Shown: positions 1 through 8,954 of the stretch, one piece after another
How the letters are laid out: each line of letters opens with the position of its first letter
Numbering within the stretch: the stretch's first letter is position 1
Origin: Bacteroidales bacterium
GTDB taxonomy: Bacteria; Bacteroidota; Bacteroidia; Bacteroidales; PWNQ01
Direction: 5' to 3'
NCBI GenBank assembly: GCA_003557725.1
Contig: PWNQ01000200.1
Location: 1-33,082, forward strand
Length of the DNA: 33,082 bases
Translations under genes and position numbers: made by a program
Notes under the pieces: generated by a model
The model's database searches: none
What the model saw: the letters and a program-made list of their open reading frames with translations, nothing else
What the model was told of the DNA's origin: nothing

Positions 1-2
1 AG

Positions 3-968
3 GTATACATAAACGGGTTCTCCTCTTCGCTGCCACTGGAAGTGCAAATAAATGCTTTAAGGGCCATAGAGGGATTGGAAAAAGCAGCCGTATTTCAGCC
101 AGGCTATGCCATAGAATATGATTATTTCCCTCCACAGCAATTAACCTACAGTATGGAAACACGGCTGGTAAAGGGATTGTTTCTGGCCGGGCAAATAAAC
201 GGCACCACCGGATATGAAGAAGCTGCCGCATTGGGACTAATGGCGGGGATCAATGCCCATCAGATGGTAAATAACGGGGATCCCTTAATCCTGAACCGTT
301 CCCAGGCGTATATTGGAGTGCTTATTGACGATTTGATCAACAAAGGGACGGACGAACCTTACCGTATGTTCACCTCCCGCGCCGAGTATCGCATCATTTT
401 ACGGCAGGATAATGCCGATCTGCGACTCACTGAGAAGTCATTCCAGCTGGGACTGGCAGGCCATGAACGGATGGAAGCATTAGAGAACAAAAAGAAATAC
501 ATGGGAAAAGCCCTTGAGTATATCCGAACCACCAGCATTAGCCCCGGAGAGATCAATGAACTTCTGGAAGAACACCACGAAGCCCCCATAAAACAAAAAG
601 TAAAGCTGGAGACCATTGTCAAGCGCCCAAAAATAAACCTGCATCAAATCTACAAGGCGCTGCCAAATATGAAAAAGTTCTGGAAAAAAGAAACGGGAGA
701 CCATATGGAAGCCCTGGAAGAAGCAGGAATTATGGTGAAATACCAGGATTACATCGTTAAAGAAAAGGAAATGGCAGAAAAAATGCAAAAACTGGACAAT
801 GCCCCCATCCCTGAATCCCTTCAATACATGGAAATCCAGGCCTTATCTTTCGAAGCCCGGGAAAAACTACAGGCCCTCAAACCCCAAACCCTGGGACAGG
901 CATCAAGGATCAGTGGCGTTTCCCCGGCAGACATATCCGTGCTTATGATCCACCTGCGAAAATCGTAA
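3..968 (+). CDS. mnmG: tRNA uridine-5-carboxymethylaminomethyl(34) synthesis enzyme MnmG (GidA), C-terminal part; 5' end lies before the window
   Basis: The frame is open from base 3 (VYINGFSSSLPLEVQINALRAIEGLEKAAVFQPGYAIEYDYFPPQQL...ETRLVKGLFLAGQINGTTGYEEAAALGLMAGINA...FTSRAEYRIILRQDNADLRL), which are MnmG hallmarks. The GTG start at 42 in the ORF track is a truncation artefact. Confidence 0.96.
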   Translation, partial: VYINGFSSSLPLEVQINALRAIEGLEKAAVFQPGYAIEYDYFPPQQLTYSMETRLVKGLFLAGQINGTTGYEEAAALGLMAGINAHQMVNNGDPLILNRSQAYIGVLIDDLINKGTDEPYRMFTSRAEYRIILRQDNADLRLTEKSFQLGLAGHERMEALENKKKYMGKALEYIRTTSISPGEINELLEEHHEAPIKQKVKLETIVKRPKINLHQIYKALPNMKKFWKKETGDHMEALEEAGIMVKYQDYIVKEKEMAEKMQKLDNAPIPESLQYMEIQALSFEAREKLQALKPQTLGQASRISGVSPADISVLMIHLRKS

Positions 969-986
969 ATGTTCCACGTGGAACAT
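969..986. promoter_or_regulatory. parS-like centromere site 1
   Basis: Perfect 18-bp palindrome ATGTTCCACGTGGAACAT containing the 16-mer TGTTCCACGTGGAACA, which matches the broadly conserved ParB/Spo0J parS consensus. Confidence 0.85.
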
Positions 987-1186
987 AAGAGAAAAACCCC
1001 TGACAGCATACTTGTTACCGCAATCCCCGCCATTCATACCCTCCCAACCCCAATAGAGATCATCACTACCCTTCCATCTTAGGCCAATGCCTCCCGAAAA
1101 CCTATAACCCACCAGCACCCCACTTATATTGCCAAAACACAACGGCACACCAAAACACACCGGATGCCGACCAGCAACAAAACCCA

Positions 1187-1206
1187 TATGTTCCACGTGG
1201 AACATA
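1187..1206. promoter_or_regulatory. parS-like centromere site 2
   Basis: Perfect 20-bp palindrome TATGTTCCACGTGGAACATA with the same 16-bp core as site 1, about 220 bp away. Confidence 0.85.
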
Positions 1207-1437
1207 CCACATAAATAACTAAAAGAGTATTTTTTAACCCCCCATCTTAACAAAATCGGTCATGGTTCCGTAGCACAGGCAGGCAATCGGTCAACTTTTG
1301 CTACCTTTGCAAAATATTTACAATGGGAACAATAAGATATAATGAAACGCCCATGGCGAAAATTTTTTCGACACACAGGAGAATGATTATTTCCTTACCG
1401 GAAAGCTCCCGTGCGCGCCCCTCTGACTCCCCTTTGG

Positions 1438-1479
1438 GGGCATGGGGCATAGAGCATAGGGCATAGGGCATGGGGCATA
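1438..1479. repeat. 7-bp tandem repeat, 6 units of GGGCAT(A/G)
   Basis: Reads gggcatg gggcata gagcata gggcata gggcatg gggcata. Confidence 0.9.
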
Positions 1480-1527
1480 GCTGATTTTTAGGAATGTAAA
1501 AATGTGTGTTTTTAGACCGGGCTCAAT
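1480..1527 (+). repeat. Dispersed intergenic repeat family, copy A (right-half type)
   Basis: gctgatttttaggaatgtaaaaatgtgtgtttttagaccgggctca; shares the ...aaatgtg[y]..tttttagacc[gr]g[gc]ctca core with copies B-E. Confidence 0.6.
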
Positions 1528-1545
1528 ATATAAAATTATCAACAG

Positions 1546-2421
1546 ATGAAACATATTAAAGAATGCCCCCTGTGCGGGAGCCAGGATCACAGGCTATATT
1601 TGGAAACGCAGGACTGGTTTCTCACCATGGAAGCGTTTTCCATTCAGGAGTGCAATGCTTGCGCATTTCTGTTTACCAATCCCATTCCGGAAGAAATGGG
1701 ATCCTATTATCAATCGGAAGATTACCTTTCACATAATGCCTCCAAAAAAGGACTGCTCAGCACCCTTTACCGCATTATCCGGCTAATCGCCCTGAAAAAA
1801 AAGTATCACCAGGTGAAAAAACACGCCACCGGAAAAAACTTGCTGGATATTGGCTGTGGAACCGGAGAGTTTTTAAACTACTGCCAAATCCAGGGGATGA
1901 ACACCAAAGGGATCGAACCCGGCAAACAGGCCAGAGAGTTCGCAAAAAAGCAATATAACCTGGAAATAGACGACGAACCGGCCCTGGATAATCTCCCTGC
2001 CGGACAATACGACGTTATTACCCTGTGGCACGTGCTGGAACATGTGCCCAACCTCCACCAACGGATGAAAACCATTACTTCACTGATCAAAGACCAGGGA
2101 ATAATCATCCTTGCACTACCCAATCCCCAATCTTTCGATGCTGAAAAATATGAGAAATTCTGGGCCGCATACGATACCCCAAGACACCTGTACCACTTCC
2201 GCAAAAAAAATATTGAAACCCTGGCACAACAACATAACCTGAAACTGCTGGAAACCGTGCCAATGCCCTTTGACGCATATTATATCAGCCTGCTTAGCGA
2301 AAAATATAAAACCGGAAGCCAAAACTTCCTGAAAGCAACTATCAATGGATGTAAATCTAACATGAAAGGAGCAAAATCCAAAAACCACTCCTCCCTAACT
2401 TATATCCTGCAAAAAAAATAA
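1546..2421 (+). CDS. Class I SAM-dependent methyltransferase with N-terminal zinc-ribbon-like CxxC...CxxC segment
   Basis: CPLCGSQDHR...CNACAFLFTNPIP, then LLDIGCGTGEFLNYC (motif I) and YDVITLWHVLEHVPNLHQRMK. Confidence 0.9.
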   Translation: MKHIKECPLCGSQDHRLYLETQDWFLTMEAFSIQECNACAFLFTNPIPEEMGSYYQSEDYLSHNASKKGLLSTLYRIIRLIALKKKYHQVKKHATGKNLLDIGCGTGEFLNYCQIQGMNTKGIEPGKQAREFAKKQYNLEIDDEPALDNLPAGQYDVITLWHVLEHVPNLHQRMKTITSLIKDQGIIILALPNPQSFDAEKYEKFWAAYDTPRHLYHFRKKNIETLAQQHNLKLLETVPMPFDAYYISLLSEKYKTGSQNFLKATINGCKSNMKGAKSKNHSSLTYILQKK

Positions 2422-2490
2422 GCAGCAGCCACATATAGCAATAAACACGACCCCATTAATTATGAACTGATGAAAATCCAATGCTGCAGG

Positions 2491-2586
2491 GCCCGGGAAT
2501 TGGGCACCTGTCCCGAGAATTGGGCACCTGTCCCGAGAATTCGGGACCTGTCCCGAGAATTCGGGACCTGTCCCGAGAATTCGGGA
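2491..2586. repeat. 20-bp tandem repeat (4.8 units) of alternating inverted 6-mers TCCCGA/TCGGGA separated by GAAT and CCTG
   Basis: Unit [TCCCGA][GAAT][TCGGGA][CCTG]. The first arm is gcccgg, and two early arms are the variant TGGGCA. Confidence 0.95.
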
Positions 2587-2643
2587 ACATAGCTTTTGAC
2601 AAACAAGGGATGTTTAAATACCAAATGACGAGGAGGAGAGGAA

Positions 2644-2688
2644 GCGACTTAAGCGACTTAAGCGACTTAAGCGAACTGAGCGAACGAA
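2644..2688. repeat. 9-bp tandem repeat GCGACTTAA (3 perfect plus 2 degenerate units)
   Basis: gcgacttaa x3, then gcgaactga, gcgaacgaa. Confidence 0.9.
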
Positions 2689-2920
2689 TGGCTTTTACTC
2701 TACCCTGAATGGGGGAGGCAGCCACAAAAACGCAAAAATATTTGATCTGCGGACTTAAGGCCGCTTTACGACATAATCCATCCTCAACAGGCTAAAGTGC
2801 CGGGAAATCAAAAAAAACGCATGATTCTTAGTGTGTTGATATAGTGATGATTAGCGCATCATGCAGTATATTTATTGTTTTTCGTATTTTCGTCTCATAA
2901 AAATAACCGTTTTTTGCCAT

Positions 2921-3006
2921 ATACATGAGTCCGGCCAAAAAAGGACATAATAAATTTTCAGCTGTTGTAAGATGTGTGTTTTTTAAAGTTGGCCTCATAC
3001 ATAGAA
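2921..3006 (+). repeat. Dispersed intergenic repeat family, copy B (both ends)
   Basis: catgagtccggccaaaaaaggac ... attttcagctgttgtaagatgtgtgttttttaaagttggcctcatacat; the ends are imperfect inverted repeats. Confidence 0.6.
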
Positions 3007-3057
3007 AAGTAAAATCACGTTTACTTCATTGTACATTGTCATATTAATCAAACACGA

Positions 3058-6000
3058 ATGCAAAAGCCCGGAAAAGCGGCCACATATTTCATCCTTTTCG
3101 CTGCAACATTGATTGTTTTGGCCGGAATGAACTATTACTACAGCATCTCCCTCAGGGAAAAAAACCTGATCTCCCACGCCAAAGAGTTCACCATTAATGA
3201 GCTGGACATGCTCAATGAGGTAGTAGAAAACCTGACAGGCAAGGATTCAGCAGCATTGGGTCACTTTTTTTCAAGTGAACAGGGCATAGCATTAACAACT
3301 CCTCAGCGCGCTTTTTTTGCTTTCAAAGACCAGCGGCTTATCTTTTGGACAGATAACCGCCTTCCCATGCCCCGGGATAAACTGCCCCACCATCTGAATA
3401 ACACCTTTGCATCCTACGCCAATGCCTACTGCCTTAACGTTACCAAAGAAGCAGGGGATTATATCTACCTGGGAGTAACCATACTGAAAAACCACTTCCC
3501 CTACGAAAATGAAAATTTGCAAAATACTTTTAACCCGGAGCTAAACCTGCCTCCCGAAGTTATAGTAGACCAAGAACCGAAAGGGCATCCGGTTGAATAC
3601 CAGGGAGAGCCCATTTATCACCTCACCATCCCCCCAAATATTTCCTTAACCCCGACCCAAAACAACACCCTGTTCTCCATATTTTTGCTGTCTCTGGCAT
3701 TTTTGTTTTCGGCACTCTACCATGGGCACAAAAATATAAACCCTTTCAGAAAAAATCCCCGGTTATTTTTGCTCTTTTTTACAGCCGACATTATTCTAAT
3801 CCGCATATTGATCGCTTATTTCAATTTTCCGGCGTTCATTCACCATTCCATGCTTTTCAACCCATCCCTGTTGGCGTTTAATTCCTTTTTTCCATCACTG
3901 GGGGACATGGTTATTACAGCATTATGCATCAATGCGGTGGTGCTTGGAGCAACCATTGCATCACCCATTTCACGGGCTAAGGAAGAGTCATCCGGATATT
4001 TAAAGATCCTGACCGGAGTCACCGGTTTTATAGTATTACTACTCAGCATAAGAGGTATAACCTGGACCCTGGAAAGCCTGGTACATGATTCATCCATCAT
4101 GTTAAATCTGAACAACCTATTTTCCATAGACTTTTATACCATTGCAGCATTTCTTGCCCTATCCCTGTTACTGGCATCCTTTTTTCTTGCAACTGGTCGT
4201 TTTCTGGACTATCTCCATTCACAAAGTCCTGTATACATTTCCCTCACCTCCTTAATAATTGCCATTGCCGCATATGGGCTGGCGCTGATCTATCTAAACA
4301 TCCCAGACATCCCCATATTAGCCGGGGGCGGTGCCGTATTATTCCTCTTTTTGGGCATACGTCATATAATAGGTCCCTTATTTAGTTCACGCGGGGCCCT
4401 GGTTAGTCTTCTGCTTTTTGCATCACTGATTACGTTAGTATTAAACACCCACAACCAGCAAAAAGAGCAACAGGAGCGAAAGGTTGCCGCCATAAAAGCG
4501 GCACAAAAGCAAGACCCGGTGACGGAAAGCCTGTTTATGGAGGTAGAAGACCAGATACGTTTTGATGACACCTTAGGCGTCCTCCTCCAGGAAAAGCCTT
4601 TAGATGAGAGCCTGATTGTCTCATATATCATGTACCAATATTTTACAGGCTACTGGGATCGTTATCATTTTCAGACCACCCTTTGTTTTCCCCATGACAG
4701 TCTGATCCTTCAGCCGGAAGGGTACAAACAAAGGTGCCGTGATTTCTTTAACCAGTTGATCAGTGAACACGGGCACTTCACTTTCAGCAATAACCTATTT
4801 TATCTGGACAACAACCCCTGGCTTTCCAGCTACATAGCCAGGTTATACTTTCCCAGGTGGCCGGAAGAAGGCAGGCCACCGGTATCTTTGTATATAGAAA
4901 TGGATGCAAAGTTTGCCCCGGAGGGGTTGGTTTACCCGGAGTTGCTTATTGATGATAAAATCGACCGGTCTCAGATTTTCCTCGGAGAATATAGTGCAGG
5001 GAGGTACACCGAAGATGAATTGATCTCATCCATTGGCCCCTACAACTATTATATTACTTTACATAATTTCGGCATCCAGGACCAAAGCACCAGTGGGTTT
5101 TTTCAACATAACGGATACAGCCACTTTTACTATCCGGTTGATGAGCAGGAGGCGCTTGTGGTCAGCCGTCACATTCCCGGAATGGGGGAAAAGCTGGCCC
5201 CATTTGCCTATGTATTTATCTTCCTGGCAATTTCACTGCTCATCAGTGGGTTGATCATGACCCCCGGGCTGCTTTCCAGAGTAGGAAAAGACTTTAAAAC
5301 CCGGCTCCAAATGGCATTCTTCTTCATCGTCCTTGCCACCTTTATCATTATTGGGGTCATTTCTGTAGTCTACTTAAAGTCGCTGAACGAAGAAAAAAAC
5401 CAAAGCCTTCTACAGGAGAAGGCGCACTCCATCCTGGTAGAAATGGAAAACCGTCTCATGGGGCGCGATATCGCTTCCTCCGGGGAAACCAGGGATATCA
5501 ATTCACTGATGTTCGGGTTATCCTCCACCTTTTTCACCGATATCAATATATATGGGCTGGACGGGAATCTGCTGGGCACCTCACGACCGGAAATTTATGA
5601 TGCCGGCCTTATGTCCGGCCGAATGAACAACGATATACTGAGAAAGATCCGAAAAAAGGGAAAAACCGTTGTCTTACAAAAAGAAAGCATGGGCAACCTG
5701 CAATATTCTTCGGCATACATGCCCTTTCGAAATCACAAAAACCAAATAATCGCCTATCTGAACATCCCCTATTATGCCAAACAAAGTGAGCTGGAAAAGG
5801 AGATTACCGGGTTCCTGTCTACCTTTATTAACCTGTATGTGATCCTCTTAGCCATCGCTGTGTTCTTTGGCTTAGTGATCACCGGATACATTACCCGCCC
5901 CTTAAACCTGATCAAAGAGCATATGCGTAAAATAAAACTGGGGGCGGCCAACGAAAAGATCAATTTATCAGGATATGATGAAATCGGGGAGTTGGTGAGA

Positions 6001-6741
6001 GAGTATAACAAGATGATTGATGAACTGGAACGGAGTGCAGACCTGCTCATGCGGTCTCAAAGAGAATCAGCATGGAGAGAAATGGCCAAACAAGTGGCCC
6101 ATGAAATAAAAAACCCACTGACCCCCATGAAGCTAAACATCCAAATGTTGCAGCGGTCACTTAAAGACAGGGAAAGCCGATGGGATGATAAAAAAGTGGA
6201 GCGGATGACACAAACCCTCCTGGAACAAATTGATAATCTTTCAACCATTGCATCTGAATTTTCCAGTTTCGCAAAAATGCCTACGCCAAAACCCAAACTA
6301 ATAACACTGGATGAAGCCGTCAAGCACGCCTGTGATACCTATAACCACTATGATAATATCAATATATCATATCAAAACAGGGCCGGAGAAACCACTGTAA
6401 AAGCAGATTTTAAACAGCTTTTACGCGCATTTAACAATATTCTGGACAACGCGGTACAGTCCATCCCTAAAGGAAAGCAGGGCATTATCCAGGTCATTCT
6501 GGAACAAAAAGAGAAAACCCTGAGGGTGTCGGTGAAAGACAACGGACATGGGATTCCCTTAGCCCTGCAAAGCAAGCTGTTTTCTCCCAGTTTTACCACC
6601 AAAAGTGCGGGGATGGGGCTGGGGCTGACCATCGTAAAAAACATCATTGCCAACTGGGGAGGCAAGGTATGGTTCCGGTCTGCAGAAGACCGGGGAACAA
6701 CATTTTATGTAGAACTGCCATTGGCCGGGGAAGAAAATTAA
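3058..6741 (+). CDS. Very large (1227 aa) multi-TM HAMP sensor histidine kinase, NtrY-like
   Basis: Many hydrophobic TM segments; HAMP-like GYITRPLNLIKEHMRKIKLGAANEKINLSGYDEIGELVREYNKMIDEL; H-box AWREMAKQVAHEIKNPLTPMKLNIQMLQRSL; N-box NNILDNAVQSI; G-boxes VKDNGHGIP and GMGLGLTIVKNII. Confidence 0.93.
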   Translation: MQKPGKAATYFILFAATLIVLAGMNYYYSISLREKNLISHAKEFTINELDMLNEVVENLTGKDSAALGHFFSSEQGIALTTPQRAFFAFKDQRLIFWTDNRLPMPRDKLPHHLNNTFASYANAYCLNVTKEAGDYIYLGVTILKNHFPYENENLQNTFNPELNLPPEVIVDQEPKGHPVEYQGEPIYHLTIPPNISLTPTQNNTLFSIFLLSLAFLFSALYHGHKNINPFRKNPRLFLLFFTADIILIRILIAYFNFPAFIHHSMLFNPSLLAFNSFFPSLGDMVITALCINAVVLGATIASPISRAKEESSGYLKILTGVTGFIVLLLSIRGITWTLESLVHDSSIMLNLNNLFSIDFYTIAAFLALSLLLASFFLATGRFLDYLHSQSPVYISLTSLIIAIAAYGLALIYLNIPDIPILAGGGAVLFLFLGIRHIIGPLFSSRGALVSLLLFASLITLVLNTHNQQKEQQERKVAAIKAAQKQDPVTESLFMEVEDQIRFDDTLGVLLQEKPLDESLIVSYIMYQYFTGYWDRYHFQTTLCFPHDSLILQPEGYKQRCRDFFNQLISEHGHFTFSNNLFYLDNNPWLSSYIARLYFPRWPEEGRPPVSLYIEMDAKFAPEGLVYPELLIDDKIDRSQIFLGEYSAGRYTEDELISSIGPYNYYITLHNFGIQDQSTSGFFQHNGYSHFYYPVDEQEALVVSRHIPGMGEKLAPFAYVFIFLAISLLISGLIMTPGLLSRVGKDFKTRLQMAFFFIVLATFIIIGVISVVYLKSLNEEKNQSLLQEKAHSILVEMENRLMGRDIASSGETRDINSLMFGLSSTFFTDINIYGLDGNLLGTSRPEIYDAGLMSGRMNNDILRKIRKKGKTVVLQKESMGNLQYSSAYMPFRNHKNQIIAYLNIPYYAKQSELEKEITGFLSTFINLYVILLAIAVFFGLVITGYITRPLNLIKEHMRKIKLGAANEKINLSGYDEIGELVREYNKMIDELERSADLLMRSQRESAWREMAKQVAHEIKNPLTPMKLNIQMLQRSLKDRESRWDDKKVERMTQTLLEQIDNLSTIASEFSSFAKMPTPKPKLITLDEAVKHACDTYNHYDNINISYQNRAGETTVKADFKQLLRAFNNILDNAVQSIPKGKQGIIQVILEQKEKTLRVSVKDNGHGIPLALQSKLFSPSFTTKSAGMGLGLTIVKNIIANWGGKVWFRSAEDRGTTFYVELPLAGEEN

Positions 6742-6816
6742 CCCCCTTTTTCCGGCAACTTTTCTCCAGCCATTGGGCCATCACCCTTCTCCCGGGGAAT
6801 TGTTTATTTTTGCCCT

Positions 6817-8316
6817 ATGAGTTCCAACCCACTGAAACAGCTGGCCGGACAAACGGCAATATACGGAGGAAGCAGTGTTATCGGCCGCTTCCTCAACTAC
6901 TTATTAGTGCCCGTGCATACCCGGGTGTTTGTGCCGGAACAATATGGAGTTGTTACTGAGATCTACGCCTATACCGCTTTTTTATTTATTATCCTCCTGT
7001 ATGGGATGGAAACAGCCTATTTCCGGTATAATGAAAAAAACAAGGAAGCGGTATTTTCAACCGTATTGTCATCCATAATAGCGACCGCATCCCTGTTTCT
7101 GATGGCCGTTCTTATATTTCGACACCACCTGGCGGAGCTTATTCGTCATCCGCAACATACTGAATACATCGTTTACCTGGCCCTTATAGTATTTATGGAT
7201 GCCATCTCAGCCATCCCCCTGGCAAAACTCAGGGCAGATAATAAGCCCAAACGATTTGCAATAGTGAAGCTCACCAACATCGGAGTAAATATTTTGCTAA
7301 ACGTATTTTTGTTGGTAATATGCCCCCTGATCATCAAAAACAATGTGGCGGTCCTTGCCCCCATTGTTGCTTTATTTCATAGTGGGGAGGCCAGTGTTAG
7401 CCATATCTTTTTTGCCAATGTAATAGCCAGCACCGTACAGCTAATATTGTTATCCGGGTTTTTGAAAAAAATTAAAGCCGGGTTTGATATGGGATTGTGG
7501 AAAGAAATGGTTATCTACGCATTGCCATTACTGGTTTTTGGGCTGGCAGGGAATATAAATGAAACGTTGGACCGGTTATTATTAAAATATATGCTGCCCG
7601 AAGGAGAGGCACTAACACAAGTGGGTATTTACGGGGCCTGTTACAAGATATCCATCCTCATGACTTTGTTTATTCAGGCATACCGTTATGCAGCGGAGCC
7701 ATTTTTCTTTGCCAAGGCCCGGCTTAAAGAGGCAAAAGAGCTATACCGCCTGATGATGAACTATTTCATCATAGCAGGGGCCGTAATTTTCCTGGGAACA
7801 ACCCTGTATCTGGATATCATATTACACTTTATCAACGAAAAATACTGGGTAGGGCGGGATGTCATCCCCATTCTACTACTGGCCAATCTGTTTCTGGGCA
7901 TCTTTTACAACCTGTCCATCTGGTATAAGCTAACCAATCAAACCCGCTTTGGAGCGTATCTGGCCATAGGCGGAGCACTTATTACCATCGCACTAAACAT
8001 CTACTGGATCCCAAAAATAGGGTACATGGGGTCGGCCTGGGCAACACTGGCCTGTTACGGAACCATGATGGTTATATCATACTTTATTGGGAAAAAACAT
8101 TACCCCGTAAAGTATGATCTGAAAAAGGCAGGAATGTATGTGGGAATCAGTCTGGTATTATTTTTATCCTCAGGATACCTCAATATACAAACCCCTGAAT
8201 TAAAATGGATTACCCATTCATTTATTTTTCTTGGGTTCCTTTTTATGATTTATTTAGTTGAAAAAAGGGATTTTAAAAAGATTTTGCATCCGGAGGATTT
8301 GCCGGGTAATCCATAA
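6817..8316 (+). CDS. Lipopolysaccharide/oligosaccharide flippase (Wzx/MATE-like polysaccharide biosynthesis protein)
   Basis: 499 aa, about 12-14 hydrophobic segments, N-term SNPLKQLAGQTAIYGGSSVIGRFLNYLLVPVHTRVFVPEQYGVVTEIYAYTAFL. Confidence 0.9.
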   Translation: MSSNPLKQLAGQTAIYGGSSVIGRFLNYLLVPVHTRVFVPEQYGVVTEIYAYTAFLFIILLYGMETAYFRYNEKNKEAVFSTVLSSIIATASLFLMAVLIFRHHLAELIRHPQHTEYIVYLALIVFMDAISAIPLAKLRADNKPKRFAIVKLTNIGVNILLNVFLLVICPLIIKNNVAVLAPIVALFHSGEASVSHIFFANVIASTVQLILLSGFLKKIKAGFDMGLWKEMVIYALPLLVFGLAGNINETLDRLLLKYMLPEGEALTQVGIYGACYKISILMTLFIQAYRYAAEPFFFAKARLKEAKELYRLMMNYFIIAGAVIFLGTTLYLDIILHFINEKYWVGRDVIPILLLANLFLGIFYNLSIWYKLTNQTRFGAYLAIGGALITIALNIYWIPKIGYMGSAWATLACYGTMMVISYFIGKKHYPVKYDLKKAGMYVGISLVLFLSSGYLNIQTPELKWITHSFIFLGFLFMIYLVEKRDFKKILHPEDLPGNP

Positions 8317-8328
8317 TTATTACTTTTG
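8298..8328 (+). promoter_or_regulatory. Bacteroidota-type housekeeping promoter candidate TTTG-N19-TACTTTTG upstream of dut
   Basis: TTTG at 8298-8301, a 19-nt spacer, then TACTTTTG at 8321-8328, matching the TTTG/TAnnTTTG consensus described for Bacteroides. Confidence 0.6.
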
Positions 8329-8462
8329 CTTGGCTTTTATTGTCCCATAGGACACTATTTTGACACCCGGGCGCACACCCATAAGAACCGGTGGAATATA
8401 CACATACGAAATCTTGTCCTTCTCAGCATTTATGTCATTATGATCAATAAAAATATAATCTC

Positions 8463-8894
8463 ATGAAAGTACCAATAGTTAACAAAGGCACCTGTCATTT
8501 GCCATCCTATGCTACAGCCCACGCTGCCGGCATGGACTTACTGGCGAACCTGGATGAACCAATCCGATTAAAGCCATTGGACCGGGTTCTTGTTTCCACC
8601 GGCCTGCACATGGCCCTGCCTGCGGGATATGAAGCTCAGGTGCGCCCCCGCAGCGGGCTGGCCGTAAAAAAAGGAATAACCGTCCTCAATAGCCCGGGGA
8701 CCATCGATGCTGACTACCGGGGCGAAGTAAAGGTTATCCTGGTAAACCTCTCCAGGGAAGATTTTATTATTAATCATGGAGAACGGATAGCCCAAATGGT
8801 CATTGCAAAACACCAACGTATTAACTGGGAAGAGTCGGAAGAGCTGGACCATACCCCCCGAGGGGCAGGAGGCTTTGGCAGTACAGGCATATAA
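8463..8894 (+). CDS. dut: dUTP diphosphatase
   Basis: [40 protein letters not shown] and [10 protein letters not shown] dUTPase motifs I-V. Confidence 0.98.
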   Translation: MKVPIVNKGTCHLPSYATAHAAGMDLLANLDEPIRLKPLDRVLVSTGLHMALPAGYEAQVRPRSGLAVKKGITVLNSPGTIDADYRGEVKVILVNLSREDFIINHGERIAQMVIAKHQRINWEESEELDHTPRGAGGFGSTGI

Positions 8895-8954
8895 GCAGAT
8901 ATACAAACGGGATTCATAGTTTTTACAAGGACACCACTTAAACCATTTCTTATA

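Noticed and set aside
2491-2586. CRISPR array
   Set aside because: The 20-bp period is contiguous with 4-nt fixed spacers, there are no variable spacers and no cas genes. It is a tandem hairpin repeat.
2456-2725. Minus-strand ORF SLSSLKSLKSLKSL...DRSRILGTGPEFSGQVPNSRDR and the + strand 75-aa ORF
   Set aside because: They are translations of two minisatellites and have no non-repeat protein content to support a gene.
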